From: Veronia nyctiphanis
GTDB taxonomy: Bacteria > Pseudomonadota > Gammaproteobacteria > Enterobacterales > Vibrionaceae
Length of the DNA stretch: 64,000 nucleotides
Direction of reading: 5' to 3'
Assembly: GCF_004116385.1 (NCBI RefSeq)
Contig: NZ_PEIB01000017.1
Coordinates: forward strand, 1-64,000
Position 1 is the stretch's first letter; each line of letters begins with the position of its first letter. This document shows, piece after piece, positions 1-11,277 of this stretch. The position numbers and the translations under genes were made by a program. A model generated the notes under the pieces. That model had not been told where the DNA came from and did no database searches. It saw only the letters and a program-made list of their open reading frames with translations.

Positions 1-26
1 GGGTTCGAGTCCCGTCCGCTCCGCCA
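1..26 (+). tRNA. tRNA-Asp, 3' end only (truncated by window edge)
   Basis: The window opens inside a T-arm (GGGTTCGAGTCCC) followed by the acceptor strand CCGCTCCG and the encoded CCA tail. The acceptor strand and T-arm closely match the 3' part of gammaproteobacterial tRNA-Asp(GUC), which pairs with a 5' GGAGCGG lying outside the window. In relatives tRNA-Asp and tRNA-Trp sit at the end of an rRNA operon, so such an operon may lie just to the left. That is inference. The isotype is inferred without seeing the anticodon. Confidence 0.8.
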
Positions 27-39
27 CTTCTTCGAGAAA

Positions 40-66
40 CCTCAGCAAACATGCTGGGGTTTTTTG
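40..66 (+). terminator. Rho-independent terminator after tRNA-Asp
   Basis: An 8-bp stem CCTCAGCA/TGCTGGGG with a four-base loop is followed by six T. It would end the upstream rRNA/tRNA-Asp transcript. A nearly identical hairpin follows tRNA-Trp. Confidence 0.85.
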
Positions 67-211
67 CGTTTTACTGGCAAGTAATATTTGTAGATAAACG
101 ACTAGATATTGCTGTTATTCGCAGTTTTGTCTAATAACTAACCGTTCGTGCTTTTTAGGTGTATCTAGTACTGGCGATTTTAATGTAACGCGATACAATA
201 AGCGTCGTTAA

Positions 212-288
<77 letters not shown>

Positions 289-296
289 CATTTTAG

Positions 297-324
297 GCCT
301 CAGCAGAAATGCTGGGGCTTTTTG
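297..324 (+). terminator. Rho-independent terminator after tRNA-Trp
   Basis: A nine-pair stem GCCTCAGCA/TGCTGGGGC with a GAAA loop is followed by a T-run, starting 8 nt after the tRNA CCA end. Confidence 0.85.
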
Positions 325-492
325 CATTTTGACAGCGAATTTTTTGCCAGTCAGTTTTACGGTAAGTTTCGTCAGCTCTCTTCAGTCTTGTCTAAATAGA
401 TCCTCTTATTTCACAATAGCCATCTTTCTGCTACTTACTTGCCACTATTAACGCTTTAATAGGTATCATGTTAGGCGAGTTTACTACTTCGG

Positions 493-888
493 ATGTCAGC
501 TATGACTCAACCATATATTCTCGGTTTTATTGCTCTCGGTGGCGCATTAGGGGCCTGTTCCCGTTACCTTCTTTCTGAGCTTTGTGCGACGTTGCTAGGC
601 AGAGGTTTTCCCTACGGTACACTGACAGTGAATATTCTTGGCTCGCTCGCAATGGGGCTTTTAATTGCTGCCTTTGAGCAAGGGATATTAGATGCTGCAT
701 CTCCTTGGCGTCAGGTCATTGGCATCGGTTTTTTGGGGGCATTAACCACTTTTTCGACCTTTTCGATGGATAATGTGTTGCTGATGCAGCAGGGCGAGTT
801 CATCAAAATGGGTCTGAATATTTTGTTGAACGTTGTTGTCTGTATTTTTGCAGCATGGGCAGGTTTTCAGTTGCTGATGCGTCTCTAA
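493..888 (+). CDS. crcB: Fluoride ion channel CrcB (Fluc)
   Basis: Small membrane protein of the CrcB/Fluc family, which exports fluoride as a dual-topology dimer in the inner membrane. At 131 aa it fits the family (about 125-130). The hallmark GxGFLGALTTFSTFS segment lies near residue 75, the N-terminal GGxxGAxxRY motif near residue 17, and four hydrophobic segments span the length. Two in-frame starts are possible (493 and 502, MTQPY...). Neither has a strong Shine-Dalgarno; a purine-rich GGCGAG lies about 12 nt upstream of 493. No fluoride riboswitch is recognisable in the 200 nt upstream, although such riboswitches often precede crcB elsewhere. It stands alone, upstream of the thiamine operon. 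Confidence 0.92.
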   Translation: MSAMTQPYILGFIALGGALGACSRYLLSELCATLLGRGFPYGTLTVNILGSLAMGLLIAAFEQGILDAASPWRQVIGIGFLGALTTFSTFSMDNVLLMQQGEFIKMGLNILLNVVVCIFAAWAGFQLLMRL

Positions 889-903
889 TCTCATTATTGT
901 CCG

Positions 904-932
904 TTGCATCAGACTTTGTTGCTACATATACT
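904..932 (+). promoter_or_regulatory. Sigma70 promoter of the thiamine operon
   Basis: TTGCAT (904-909) and TATACT (927-932) are separated by exactly 17 bp. The predicted start near 940 is just ahead of the TPP riboswitch, which supports the assignment. Confidence 0.65.
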
Positions 933-943
933 CCAGTTCTTAC

Positions 944-1030
944 TTGTCGGAGTGCCATTTGGCTGAGACCGCAACTGCGGGATCCGTTGAACCTGATCAG
1001 GCTAATACCTGCGAAGGGAACAAGAGAAAA
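944..1030 (+). promoter_or_regulatory. TPP riboswitch (thi-box)
   Basis: All conserved thi-box blocks are present in order: TCGGAGTGCC, GGCTGAGA near 960, then the ACTGCGGGATCC arm, GAACCTGATCAGG, CTAATACCTGCG and AAGGGAACAAGAG. It senses thiamine pyrophosphate in the leader of thiC. About 100 nt separate the aptamer from the thiC start. I see no strong hairpin plus T-run there, so control of translation initiation is at least as likely as attenuation; this last point is inference. Confidence 0.96.
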
Positions 1031-1062
1031 TACTATGTGTCGATGTTATAGATCTGTTTTAG

Positions 1063-3045
<1,983 letters not shown>

Positions 3046-3055
3046 GGAGGCTGGT

Positions 3056-3708
3056 ATGGATTACTCCTTTCCAACTATGCCGGAAGGTATCGGCCCGTTA
3101 TATCCGGTGGTTGATGATATCGACTTGCTCAAGCGACTGCTTGAACTCGGTGTACTTACGGTTCAGCTCAGGGTGAAAGACCCTGAGCATCCGATGTTGA
3201 ATACCTGATAGAGCAAGCTGTTGCGGCGGGGAGACGGCATAACGCTCAGGTCTTTATCAATGATTATTGGCAAAAGGCGTTGGATGCGGGGGCGTATGGC
3301 ATTCACCTTGGGCAGGACGATCTGAAAACCGCTGATCTGGATGCGATTGCTAAAGCGGGTATTTGCCTTGGTGTTTCCACCCGAACAGCGGATGAACTGG
3401 CGTTTGCGATGTCTCTGAAGCCAAGTTATCTGGCGATCGGGCATATTTTCCCAACACCAACCAAAGAAATGCCTACACCTCCTCAGGGAGTAGATACGCT
3501 GCGTCATCACCTCGGAACGGTAAATGGCCAATATCCTACAGTGGCAATTGGCGGCATCGATCTGGCTCGTGCTAAGGATGTATGGCAAACAGGCGTGAGT
3601 GCCGTGGCGGTTGTCAGGGCCGTTACCCAAGCGACGGATTTACCCGAAACCTTACGGGCATTTGAGACAATTTTGTCTGAGGAGGTCCGTCATGGCTGCG
3701 CTCAGTGA
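3056..3708 (+). CDS. thiE: Thiamine-phosphate synthase ThiE (frameshifted in this sequence)
   Basis: Joins HMP-PP with the thiazole phosphate to make thiamine phosphate. The start follows a TAAGGAGG Shine-Dalgarno 10 nt after thiC. The frame beginning [11 protein letters not shown] reads into a stop at about 3200. The protein resumes one frame over from about 3193 ([12 protein letters not shown]...FINDYW...GIHLGQDDL). Family motifs [16 protein letters not shown] and AIGGIDLAR are all present in the second part. Restoring one base at about 3191-3193 gives 217 aa, normal for ThiE. It is probably a sequence error rather than a real pseudogene, as other thi genes show the same kind of break. Confidence 0.93.
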
Positions 3709-4462
3709 CAGCCAGTTCACTCGCTACAGCCGACAGGTCATGCTGCCTGAAATCGGGGAGACAGGGCAGTCAGCGTTGCTAGAAGCAAATGTTCTGATTG
3801 TGGGGTGTGGTGGTCTTGGTACTGCAGCATCTTTGTACCTTGCGGGCGCTGGCATTGGTCATTTGGTGATCGCCGACGGTGATACGCTGGACACCTCCAA
3901 CCTGCACCGTCAGGTAGCCTATCGGGAAGCAGATCTTAATGCGAATAAAGCCAAAATGCTCAGTGCACAGCTTAAAGCGCTGAATGGGGATATTAGTGTG
4001 AGGGTTGTGAGCAGTATGCTTTCGCAGGATCGACTGACGATGGAAGTGGCGATGGCCGATGTGGTGCTTGATTGTTCAGACAACATGTCGACCAGACAGG
4101 CTGTCAATCGGGCGTGTTTGTCTGAGAAAACACCGCTTATTTCAGGTGCCGCGATTGGTTGGCAGGGGCAGCATATGGTGTTTGATTTCAGGCAGCCATC
4201 CCCTTGCTATCGTTGCTTGTTCCATGTGGAACACGACAGACCGGATAACAACTGCCAGAGCGGCGGGGTTGTCGGCCCTGTTGTCGGAACGATTGGCAAT
4301 TTTCAGGCGTTGGCTGCCCTCAAACTGCTGTCTGGGAATGACTGTTGCCCTGCAACCTTCCATCAATTCTGTGGCAAAACCATGACGATGACAAAGCTCG
4401 ATATTCAGCGCGACCCTGCGTGTCCGAGCTGTTCATCATTTCAGGCCAAGGAGGCATCATGA
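3692..4462 (+). CDS. thiF: ThiS adenylyltransferase ThiF
   Basis: E1-like enzyme that adenylates the C-terminal glycine of ThiS for sulfur transfer in thiazole synthesis. The 256-residue product has a Rossmann motif VGCGGLGTAASLYLAGAGIG near residue 35, the DxxDTSNLHRQ segment, and paired zinc cysteines (CYRC and CPSC). The start at 3692 is preceded by GAGGAGG and overlaps the thiE stop. The longer upstream frame is not used. ThiE-ThiF-ThiS are translationally coupled. Confidence 0.96.
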   Translation: MAALSDSQFTRYSRQVMLPEIGETGQSALLEANVLIVGCGGLGTAASLYLAGAGIGHLVIADGDTLDTSNLHRQVAYREADLNANKAKMLSAQLKALNGDISVRVVSSMLSQDRLTMEVAMADVVLDCSDNMSTRQAVNRACLSEKTPLISGAAIGWQGQHMVFDFRQPSPCYRCLFHVEHDRPDNNCQSGGVVGPVVGTIGNFQALAALKLLSGNDCCPATFHQFCGKTMTMTKLDIQRDPACPSCSSFQAKEAS

Positions 4463-4662
4463 TGCAAATCTGGCTAAACGATAAAGCACATCACGTTGAA
4501 TCAGCGGTGGATTTGTCCTCGCTGGTTGAAGAACTTACTTTACCTTCAGAGTCAGTGGCTATCGCGATTGATGGCCAAGTTGTCCCAAGAAGCCAGTGGC
4601 CTCAGACGCCATTGACTGACGGTTTGAAGCTGACCGTTTTTCAGGCCATAGCAGGAGGTTGA
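4459..4662 (+). CDS. thiS: Sulfur carrier protein ThiS
   Basis: Ubiquitin-like sulfur carrier of 67 aa ending in the required Gly-Gly (QAIAGG), which becomes the thiocarboxylate donor for ThiG. The start ATG overlaps the thiF stop (ATGATG at 4459-4464; either ATG is possible, the first is coupled to the stop). It has the expected length and position between thiF and thiG. Confidence 0.95.
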   Translation: MMQIWLNDKAHHVESAVDLSSLVEELTLPSESVAIAIDGQVVPRSQWPQTPLTDGLKLTVFQAIAGG

Positions 4663-4663
4663 T

Positions 4664-5443
4664 ATGTTAAGGATTGCTGACAAAACCTTTCACTCCCGTT
4701 TGTTTACTGGCACCGGGAAGTTTGCATCCTCATCGGTAATGGCAGAGGCCATTGCTGCCTCCGGTTCTGAGTTGGTGACCATGGCGCTTAAGCGTGTAGA
4801 TATTGCCAACCCTGAAGATGACATTTTGTCGCCGCTGCTCAATGCTGGGGTCAACTTATTGCCAAACACGTCAGGCGCAAAAACGGCAGATGAGGCGATA
4901 TTTGCTGCGCGCCTTGCTCGTGAGGCCTTGGGAACAAACTGGTTGAAGCTGGAAATTCACCCTGATCCCCGCTATTTGATGCCTGACCCCATTGAGACAC
5001 TCAAGGCGGCAGACGCGCTGGTGAAAGAAGGCTTTGTGGTATTGCCTTATTGCCATGCTGATCCCGTGTTGTGTAAAAGACTTGAAGAGGTCGGTTGTGC
5101 TGCTGTGATGCCGTTGGGGGCACCAATTGGCAGTAATAAAGGTCTGGTGAGTGCGGACTTTCTCGACATCATCATCGAGCAGGCCAATGTGCCTGTGGTT
5201 GTTGATGCGGGAATAGGTGCGCCCTCTCACGCCGCGTTTGCGCTGGAAAAAGGTGCCGATGCGGTATTGGTTAACACGGCCATTGCTGCAGCGACCGACC
5301 CTGTGGCGATGGCGGTTGCTTTTAAAGGTGCGGTGGAATGTGGCCGTGCGGCTTATGAGGCGGGCTTGGCAGGGAGGGTGCAGCATGCTGTGGCTTCCAG
5401 TCCGTTGACGGCATTTCTTGATAGCCCAGAGGTCGCAGGATGA
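4664..5443 (+). CDS. thiG: Thiazole synthase ThiG
   Basis: Forms the thiazole ring from deoxyxylulose phosphate, dehydroglycine and ThiS thiocarboxylate. It is a complete TIM-barrel protein of 259 aa. Conserved segments [41 protein letters not shown] and [12 protein letters not shown] are intact. It begins 1 nt after thiS with GGAGG upstream and its stop overlaps the thiH start. Confidence 0.97.
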   Translation: MLRIADKTFHSRLFTGTGKFASSSVMAEAIAASGSELVTMALKRVDIANPEDDILSPLLNAGVNLLPNTSGAKTADEAIFAARLAREALGTNWLKLEIHPDPRYLMPDPIETLKAADALVKEGFVVLPYCHADPVLCKRLEEVGCAAVMPLGAPIGSNKGLVSADFLDIIIEQANVPVVVDAGIGAPSHAAFALEKGADAVLVNTAIAAATDPVAMAVAFKGAVECGRAAYEAGLAGRVQHAVASSPLTAFLDSPEVAG

Positions 5444-6549
5444 CGTTTTCAGATGTCTGGCAAGGTATTGACTGGGATGACGCCCGTTTGTCGGTGTACG
5501 GCAAAACGGCGGCAGATGTTGAGCGGGCACTGGCGTCACCTAAGCGGACCCTTGAAGACTTCAAAGCGCTGATTTCACCTGCTGCTGAGCCTTATCTGGA
5601 AAGAATGGCGCAGCAGTCGGTGGCGCTTACCCGTCAGCGCTTTGGTCATACCATCAGCTTCTTTGTTCCTTTGTATCTCTCGAACCTGTGTGCCAACGTC
5701 TGCACGTATTGCGGTTTTTCAATGGAGAACCGCATCAAGCGCAAAACGTTGACCACAGAGGAAATTTCGGCAGAGTGCGAAGCAATCAAGCAAATGGGGT
5801 TTGACAGTATTCTGCTGGTCACCGGAGAGCACGAAACCAAGGTAGGTATGCGCTACTTCCGTGAGGCTGTGCCGCAGATCAAAAAGTCCTTCAGTTATTT
5901 GGCGATGGAAGTTCAGCCGCTGGATACACAAGACTATGCGGAGCTGAAAACGCTGGGCTCGATGCGGTGATGGTTTATCAGGAAACCTATCACCCGAGCA
6001 CCTATGCGCAGCACCATTTGAGGGGCAATAAATCTGACTTTGAATACCGCCTGAATACGCCCGACAGATTGGCGCAGGCGGGGATCGATAAGATTGGTCT
6101 CGGCTCGCTCATCGGTCTTGAGGACTGGCGCACTGACTGCTTTTTTGCTGCGGCGCACCTTGATTACCTTGAGAGAACATACTGGCGCAGCGCTATTCGT
6201 TGGCGTTTCCGCGCTTGCGTCCGTGTGAAGGCGCACTGGAGCCGAAGTCAGTGATGACAGATAAGCAGCTGGTTCAGCTGATCTGCGCATTTCGCCTTTT
6301 CAGTGCTGATGTTGAATTGTCTCTCTCGACACGGGAGTCACCGTTCTTCCGCGACCAGGTATTACCGCTTGGTGTGACGCACATGTCTGCTGCGTCCCGC
6401 ACTCAGCCTGGAGCTATGCCAATGGTGAGGAAGCGCTAGAGCAGTTTGCGACGTCGGATGAACGCAGTGCGGGGGATGTTGCACTGGCCGTGCAAAGAGC
6501 AGGCTTCGATGTGGTCTGGAAGGACTGGCACCATGGCTTCTCAGGCTAG
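5440..6549 (+). CDS. thiH: 2-iminoacetate synthase ThiH (three frameshifts in this sequence)
   Basis: Radical SAM enzyme cleaving tyrosine to give dehydroglycine for ThiG. The CxxxCxxC cluster site ([10 protein letters not shown]) is near residue 87. The reading frame breaks at about 5956-5960, 6189-6192 and 6410-6412. Each time it resumes one frame over exactly where the ThiH alignment expects: [20 protein letters not shown], then [12 protein letters not shown], then [12 protein letters not shown], ending [11 protein letters not shown]. Restoring one base at each point gives about 370 aa, the normal size. Three independent one-base losses in a gene with otherwise perfectly conserved protein suggest sequence error. 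It is last in the operon, before a strong terminator. Confidence 0.93.
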
Positions 6550-6570
6550 CAAATGGTTTGCTATCAGATA

Positions 6571-6603
6571 AAAAAAGAGCCGGCTTAACCGGCTCTTTTT
6601 TTT
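6571..6603. terminator. Bidirectional terminator between thiH and the M24 peptidase
   Basis: GAGCCGG/CCGGCTC stem with a short loop, flanked by A-run on the left and T-run on the right. It can therefore stop transcripts arriving from thiH (plus strand) and from the convergent peptidase gene (minus strand). Confidence 0.9.
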
Positions 6604-6627
6604 ACGTATACTCGAAATCAATCTTGC

Positions 6628-8408
6628 TTAGAGCGGCGCACATGCCTGCTCAATCCACGCCAGATCGTCACCTTCCAGCGCAGGGCTGATGTCCTGCCAC
6701 ACTTTCTGGTGATAGGTGTTCCACCATGCGACTTCGGCTTCAGTCAGCAGAGAAAGGTCGACCAGACGACGGTCAATTGGCGCGCGTGTCAGGGATTCGA
6801 AGCCCAACATCGCACGATCGCCAGAGGTTTCGACTTCAACCACAATTTCAAGGTTCTCGATACGAATACCAAAACTGTCATCGCGGTAGTAACCCGGCTC
6901 GTTAGACACCACCATGCCTGGCAGCAGGGCGACAGGGTTATAGACTTTGCTGATACGCTGCGGACCTTCGTGAACACTTAGGAAGTGGCCAACACCGTGG
7001 CCTGTGCCATGGTCAAAGTCATAACCGTGTGCCCACAGGTGTTGGCGTGCCAGTGCATCCAGCTGGCTGCCAGTGGTGCCTGTCGGGAAGCGGCTGGTCG
7101 CCAACCCAATGTGACCTTTCAGAACCAGTGTGAAGGTCTTCTTCACTTCTGCATTACACTGACCAATCGCAACGGTACGGGTAATGTCAGTGGTCCCATC
7201 CGGGTATTGGCCGCCTGAATCAACCAGATACACATTGTCTTGCTCAAGCTCACCCGGTACAGGTTGGTTGAGGTGATTATAGTGACACATGGCCGCATTG
7301 CCGCCAGCGGCTGAAATCGTATCGAAGCTCAGGTCCGCCAGTGTTTCGTCAAGCTGACGGAAGGCCAGCAGTTTGTCGGCAAGTTCAGCTTCATTTGGCA
7401 TTCTGCCTGCTGCGACTTCACGGTCAATCCACGCAAGGAAGCGGCTGACTGCCACACCATCGCGAATGTGACAGGCCTTGATGCCTGATGCTTCGGTGGT
7501 ATTTTTCGCTGCTTTCAGCAGCAGACATGGATCGCTGCCATGGATAATGTCTGCGCCAGCTGCTGACAAAGTAAGGCTTGCCCATGCGTTGCTTGTTGCA
7601 GGGTCAACCAGCACTTTTTTGCCCGACTGGGCTCTCAGAACGTCTGCCATTGCATCGGGTGAAGCGACGCTGACGCCCGCGCCAACATGAGCGGAAAATG
7701 CTTCAGGCAGGCGGTCGCTGTCAATAAACAGGGTCACAGCACCCTCTGTGTCGACAATCGCTTGCGATAATAAAACAGGCAGGCGGGAAATGTCGCCACC
7801 GCGAATGTTCAGTAACCAACAGATGCTGTCTAGTTGGGTAAGAAGCGCTAAATCTGCGCCAGATTTTTTCAGCTCCTGTGCCACACGTTGACGCTTGTCT
7901 TCACTGCTGACACCAACAAGCTCAAGCCCCATCAGGAGAGCATCGGTCAATAACGGTGTCGGGCGGTCGGCCCACAGGGTATCAATTGGGTTGGCATCGA
8001 TGCTGACCAGTGTCAGATGCCGGCAACTTTTTGCTCTGCAGCTTTCAGCCAGCTTGCGCTGTGAAGTCTTGGGTCAACAGCGACTTTGCTGCCTTGCGGC
8101 AGGGTGTCGAGCAGCCATTGTAGTGCCGGCTCTTCATGCAGATGACGGTATTCAAAAATATCACCCGGTACTTGCTTGCGCACCTGAACGGTGTAGCGAC
8201 CGTCAACGAACACAGCGGCTTTTTCTTTTGCCACAACGGCGGCACCTGCAGAGCCGGTAAACCCGGTCGACCAGAGTAGGCGTTCATTGTGGGCTGGTAC
8301 GTATTCACCGAGGAATTCGTCCTCGCGCGGGATCACCAGAGCGTCCAGTGCCTGGTCTTCCAGCCAGCGGCGCAGTTGTTCGGTGCGGCTTGCGTAGTTG
8401 GCGTCCAT
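6628..8408 (-). CDS. Xaa-Pro aminopeptidase, M24 family (frameshifted in this sequence)
   Basis: About 593 aa after repair, the three-domain (aminopeptidase P1-like) form rather than the shorter PepP. The N-terminal creatinase-like domain begins MDANYASRTEQLRRWL; the C-terminal M24 domain carries the dinuclear metal ligands in VDSGGQYPDGTTDITR, HGTGHGVGHFLSVHEG and NEPGYY...IRIENL. The frame breaks near 8013-8017 and resumes with LVSIDANPIDTLWADRP after restoring one base. It cleaves X-Pro bonds at peptide N-termini and is presumably cytoplasmic. It lies downstream of a LysR gene on the same strand with a 94-nt gap, so co-transcription is possible. Confidence 0.9.
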
Positions 8409-8502
8409 GTTTCTTCCTATCTATTGTACTTTCGTTAACCTGTTGGTCTGATAGCCGATGCGTTGTGTTTGCATTGTCAGCCACAAACCCAATGGGTATA
8501 AG

Positions 8503-9470
8503 CTATCTGTTTTCTGCGGTGGCTGCAATTTCTGTCATTTGCCGACAGCGCGAAATGATCAGCTGCCTAAGCCAGCTATGGCCAGCATCATTTTGTCTGT
8601 TTTGGTGCCAAAACAGCGTATATTCCATCGGTGGAAGGGGCTCTGGCAGGTCAATGACCACTAAATTGAGCTGTTTGGCGATCGCAGTCGCGAAATGATG
8701 CGGAGCGGTGAACACCAAATCGGTATGGGTACAGAGGCTGGCGGCACTGTTAAAGTCTGGAACGTACATCGCAATATCCCGTTCGAGACCGCGTTCGGCG
8801 AGCTTAATATCGAGAAGCCAGCGGTCATTGCCAAGGCAGCGCACCTGAATATGACGCTGACGCATGTAAGCATCGCTATCCCAGCTTTCAGAGAGTGCAG
8901 GGTGTCCCGGTCTGACAATCACGGCCTGGTAGTCTTCGTAGAGCGGCTCAGTGATTATCCCTGGTGGAGGCATCAAGGTCAGCATGGCGTCATCGGGGTT
9001 AATATCTTTTCCAGTGATACCAAAATCAACCTCACCCCGTGTCATGGCATCAAAGGTATGGCGGTGCCAGGCTTGTGTGTCGAGTGTAATAGAGGGGGCA
9101 GCTTCAAGAATCTCCCCCAGAAAACGCGGCATCAGCAGCGGGTAGGCGCTTTCAACCAGCGAAAAATGAAAGCGTCGATCGCTGGATGATGGGTCGAAAT
9201 GATCAGGTGCCGTCAGGTTTTCAAGCCGCCCCAGTAACACGGCTAACTCCGGCTTCAGGCTTTGTGCTTAATGGTTGGATGCAGGCCCCACGAGCTTCTC
9301 GTGAACAGCGGGTCATCAAATTGGGTTCGCAGTTTGGCCAGACATTTACTGACGGCAGATTGACTAAGGTGAAGACGCTGCGCGGCCCGGGTGACATTGC
9401 ATTCCTCAAGCAAAATATGCAGGCAAACGAGAAGGTTCAGATCGATGCGCTGTAGCTGGTTGAGATTCAT
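8503..9470 (-). CDS. LysR-family transcriptional regulator (frameshifted in this sequence)
   Basis: The N-terminal winged helix-turn-helix has the LysR signature ([35 protein letters not shown]). The C-terminal part is a periplasmic-binding-protein-like effector domain. The start [10 protein letters not shown] at 9470 is preferred over the upstream 9515 because AGGA lies just ahead and LysR proteins begin there. The frame breaks near 9255-9257 right after the HTH-linker (GLHPT) and resumes at [14 protein letters not shown]; one restored base gives about 322 aa. It is divergent from the Bcr/CflA exporter across 99 bp, the classic layout for a LysR regulator and its target. Effector unknown. 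Confidence 0.88.
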
Positions 9471-9569
9471 CCACTGATATTCCTGAAGAGAATGTGTGAT
9501 GTGAATATAAACCATTTTTATTCATATCACGACAGCAGTAGACTCCGCGTGATTACACAGGAGACGCGA

Positions 9570-10767
9570 ATGCGATTAGAACAACAAAACACTCATGCGC
9601 GGCTGGTTGCCTGATGGTGATTCTGGTGCTGTTTAGCCCGATGGCCATTGATATCTACCTGCCTGCAATTCCCTTAATGGCTGCCGACCTCAATGTGAGT
9701 CCTGTTCTTGTAAAGGACACGGTTACCCTTTTTATGGTCAGTCTGGGTTTGGGTCAACTTCTTGCCGGGCCTTTAGCTGACAGGTTGGGCAGGCGTAAAG
9801 TCGCGATTGGTGGTATTGCCATTTACACCTTGAGCTCGGGTCTTGCGTATGTTGCACAAACGCTCGACTGGCTGCTATTTGCTCGTGTTTTGCAAGGTAT
9901 GGGGGCCTGTGCGACCTCGGTATGTGCATTTGCTGCTGTACGTGACACCTTTGGTGCCAAGCGAAGCGGCCAGATGATCAGCTATCTTAATGGCGCTATT
10001 TGTTTTGTCCCCGCGCTGGCCCCGCTACTTGGCAGCTGGCTGACGCATCATTTTGGCTGGCGCGCTAACTTCAGCTTTATGATGGTGTATGCATGATAGG
10101 TCTTGTGCTGATTTCGGTCTTTTTCCGCGAGACTCGGCCTGATGATACCGACAGCAGTGGTCCCTTGCTCAGCCCTTCACGCTATTGGATTGTGCTGAAA
10201 GAGCCTGTCTTTTTGTACCATGCCAGCCTATGTCTGTTGTCGATGGCGGTGATCATTGCTTACGTTACGTCTGCGCCGAGCTGGCTGATCACGCATCAGG
10301 GGCTGACGATGGAAACCTTCACCAAGTGGTTTGCAGCGAATGCGGTACTGAATATTTTCGCTGCGATGACCGCACCAAAATTCATGGAAAAATTTGGCAG
10401 CCGACAGGCGCTGAATCTTGGCCTGATGTTGTTAGTGGTTGCTGGTGCATTGATGTATGTGCTTTCCGGTGTCGTCAGCGCTTGGAGCTATATGGTGCCA
10501 ATATTCATGTCGTCATTTGGCTTTGCGTGGATTTTAGGTGCTGCCGCGGGTAAAGCGCTAGAGCCGTTTGGCCAGCGTGCAGGTACGGCGGCGGCGTTGC
10601 TGGGTGTATTTCAGATGACGGGAGCGGGTGCGCTGGTCAGCTTGACGCAGCGCCTTGGGCTGCAGGCGCCTGACTTGATGACATTGCACATGTTGCTGCT
10701 CGCGCCAGCGCTTTTATTGTTGTGGTCGTCAACGGGTAAACGCCTGCACACGGTTTATTCAAAATAA
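9570..10767 (+). CDS. Bcr/CflA-family multidrug efflux MFS transporter (two frameshifts)
   Basis: Drug:H+ antiporter of the 12-TM DHA1 type. The first helix has FSPMAIDIYLPAIP, typical of Bcr/CflA, and the loop 2-3 motif GPLADRLGRRKV is intact. The likely start is ATG at 9570 after CAGGAG, reading MRLEQQNTHARLVA. The frame breaks at about 9610-9612 and again at about 10092 and resumes in register each time (LMVILVLFSPM; MIGLVLISVFFRETRP). Restoring two bases gives 399 aa, normal for the family. It is divergent from the LysR regulator, which may control it. Substrate not predictable. Confidence 0.88.
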
Positions 10768-10855
10768 CCTTCTGGCATTTGATGCAGCGCTATCTAGGTA
10801 CTGCAATAACTGTTTGAAACAAAATGTAAGACAACAGTTTTACTCAATAAATACT

Positions 10856-10893
10856 AAAAAAGCCCAATGTTTTTCGACTTTGGGCTTTTTTCT
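10856..10893. terminator. Bidirectional intrinsic terminator
   Basis: A-run, AAAGCCCAA stem, 11-nt loop, TTGGGCTTTTTT. It lies 90 nt after the exporter gene. The remaining 10768-10979 stretch shows no ORF. Confidence 0.85.
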
Positions 10894-10979
10894 TTTGCTG
10901 CTAAGCAGCAAATGGGAGTATATTTATCCGGCAATCTATTCCTATTCTGTGTTTGATAATTACAGGCAGCAAATAAATT

Positions 10980-11270
10980 ATGTCGATGTCGACGATTGAA
11001 CTGGCGCGTCATCTTGAACTTCTCGAGGAATCGCCAGAAAAAATGATGTTCGGAAAACTATTAACCGAATTAAGTGGCATGAGTGAAGAGCGAGTAAAAA
11101 GTGCTGCGCGTCAGGTGCCAATCAGTGGCCTTAGAGAGCTGGTTCACCAGTTTACCAAAGTCATTGAAGAGCGCCGCTCTGAGAGAGTGCAGGAATTAGC
11201 TGATTCTCTCTCAAGCGACGGTATCAGCGTAGATGAGTTACGCGAGTTTCTGGTTCAGGAACAGAAATAA
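10980..11270 (+). CDS. Small helical protein resembling the H-NS oligomerisation region
   Basis: A 96-aa, charged, helix-rich protein (a second start is possible at 10986). The second half, from LRELVHQFTKVIEERRSE to SDGISVDELREFL, resembles the H-NS core: LEEMLEKLEVVVNERREE and the ADGIDPNELL segment. The C-terminal AT-minor-groove domain (WTGQGRTP-type loop) is absent, and nothing in the 3' flank encodes it in any frame. If the resemblance is real it would be a DNA-binding-domain-less H-NS paralogue able to form mixed oligomers. Shine-Dalgarno is weak. The function is not established; the gene call is more certain than the family. Confidence 0.6.
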   Translation: MSMSTIELARHLELLEESPEKMMFGKLLTELSGMSEERVKSAARQVPISGLRELVHQFTKVIEERRSERVQELADSLSSDGISVDELREFLVQEQK

Positions 11271-11277
11271 TTTACAT

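Noticed and set aside
330-492. Fluoride riboswitch upstream of crcB
   Set aside because: The conserved GG...GAUGGC and CUGAU core elements are not found in this stretch.
3163-3630. 155-codon minus-strand frame
   Set aside because: Antisense shadow of thiE, which keeps its motifs and has a ribosome site.
4871-5539. 222-codon minus-strand frame
   Set aside because: Shadow of thiG; composition is rich in His/Arg/Cys as expected for an antisense reading.
5956-6412. Programmed frameshifting in thiH
   Set aside because: Three breaks in one gene, none at a slippery heptamer, and the same deletion type in unrelated genes; sequence error fits better.
8695-9189. 164-codon plus-strand frame
   Set aside because: Antisense to the LysR effector domain; no start signal and no resemblance to a family.
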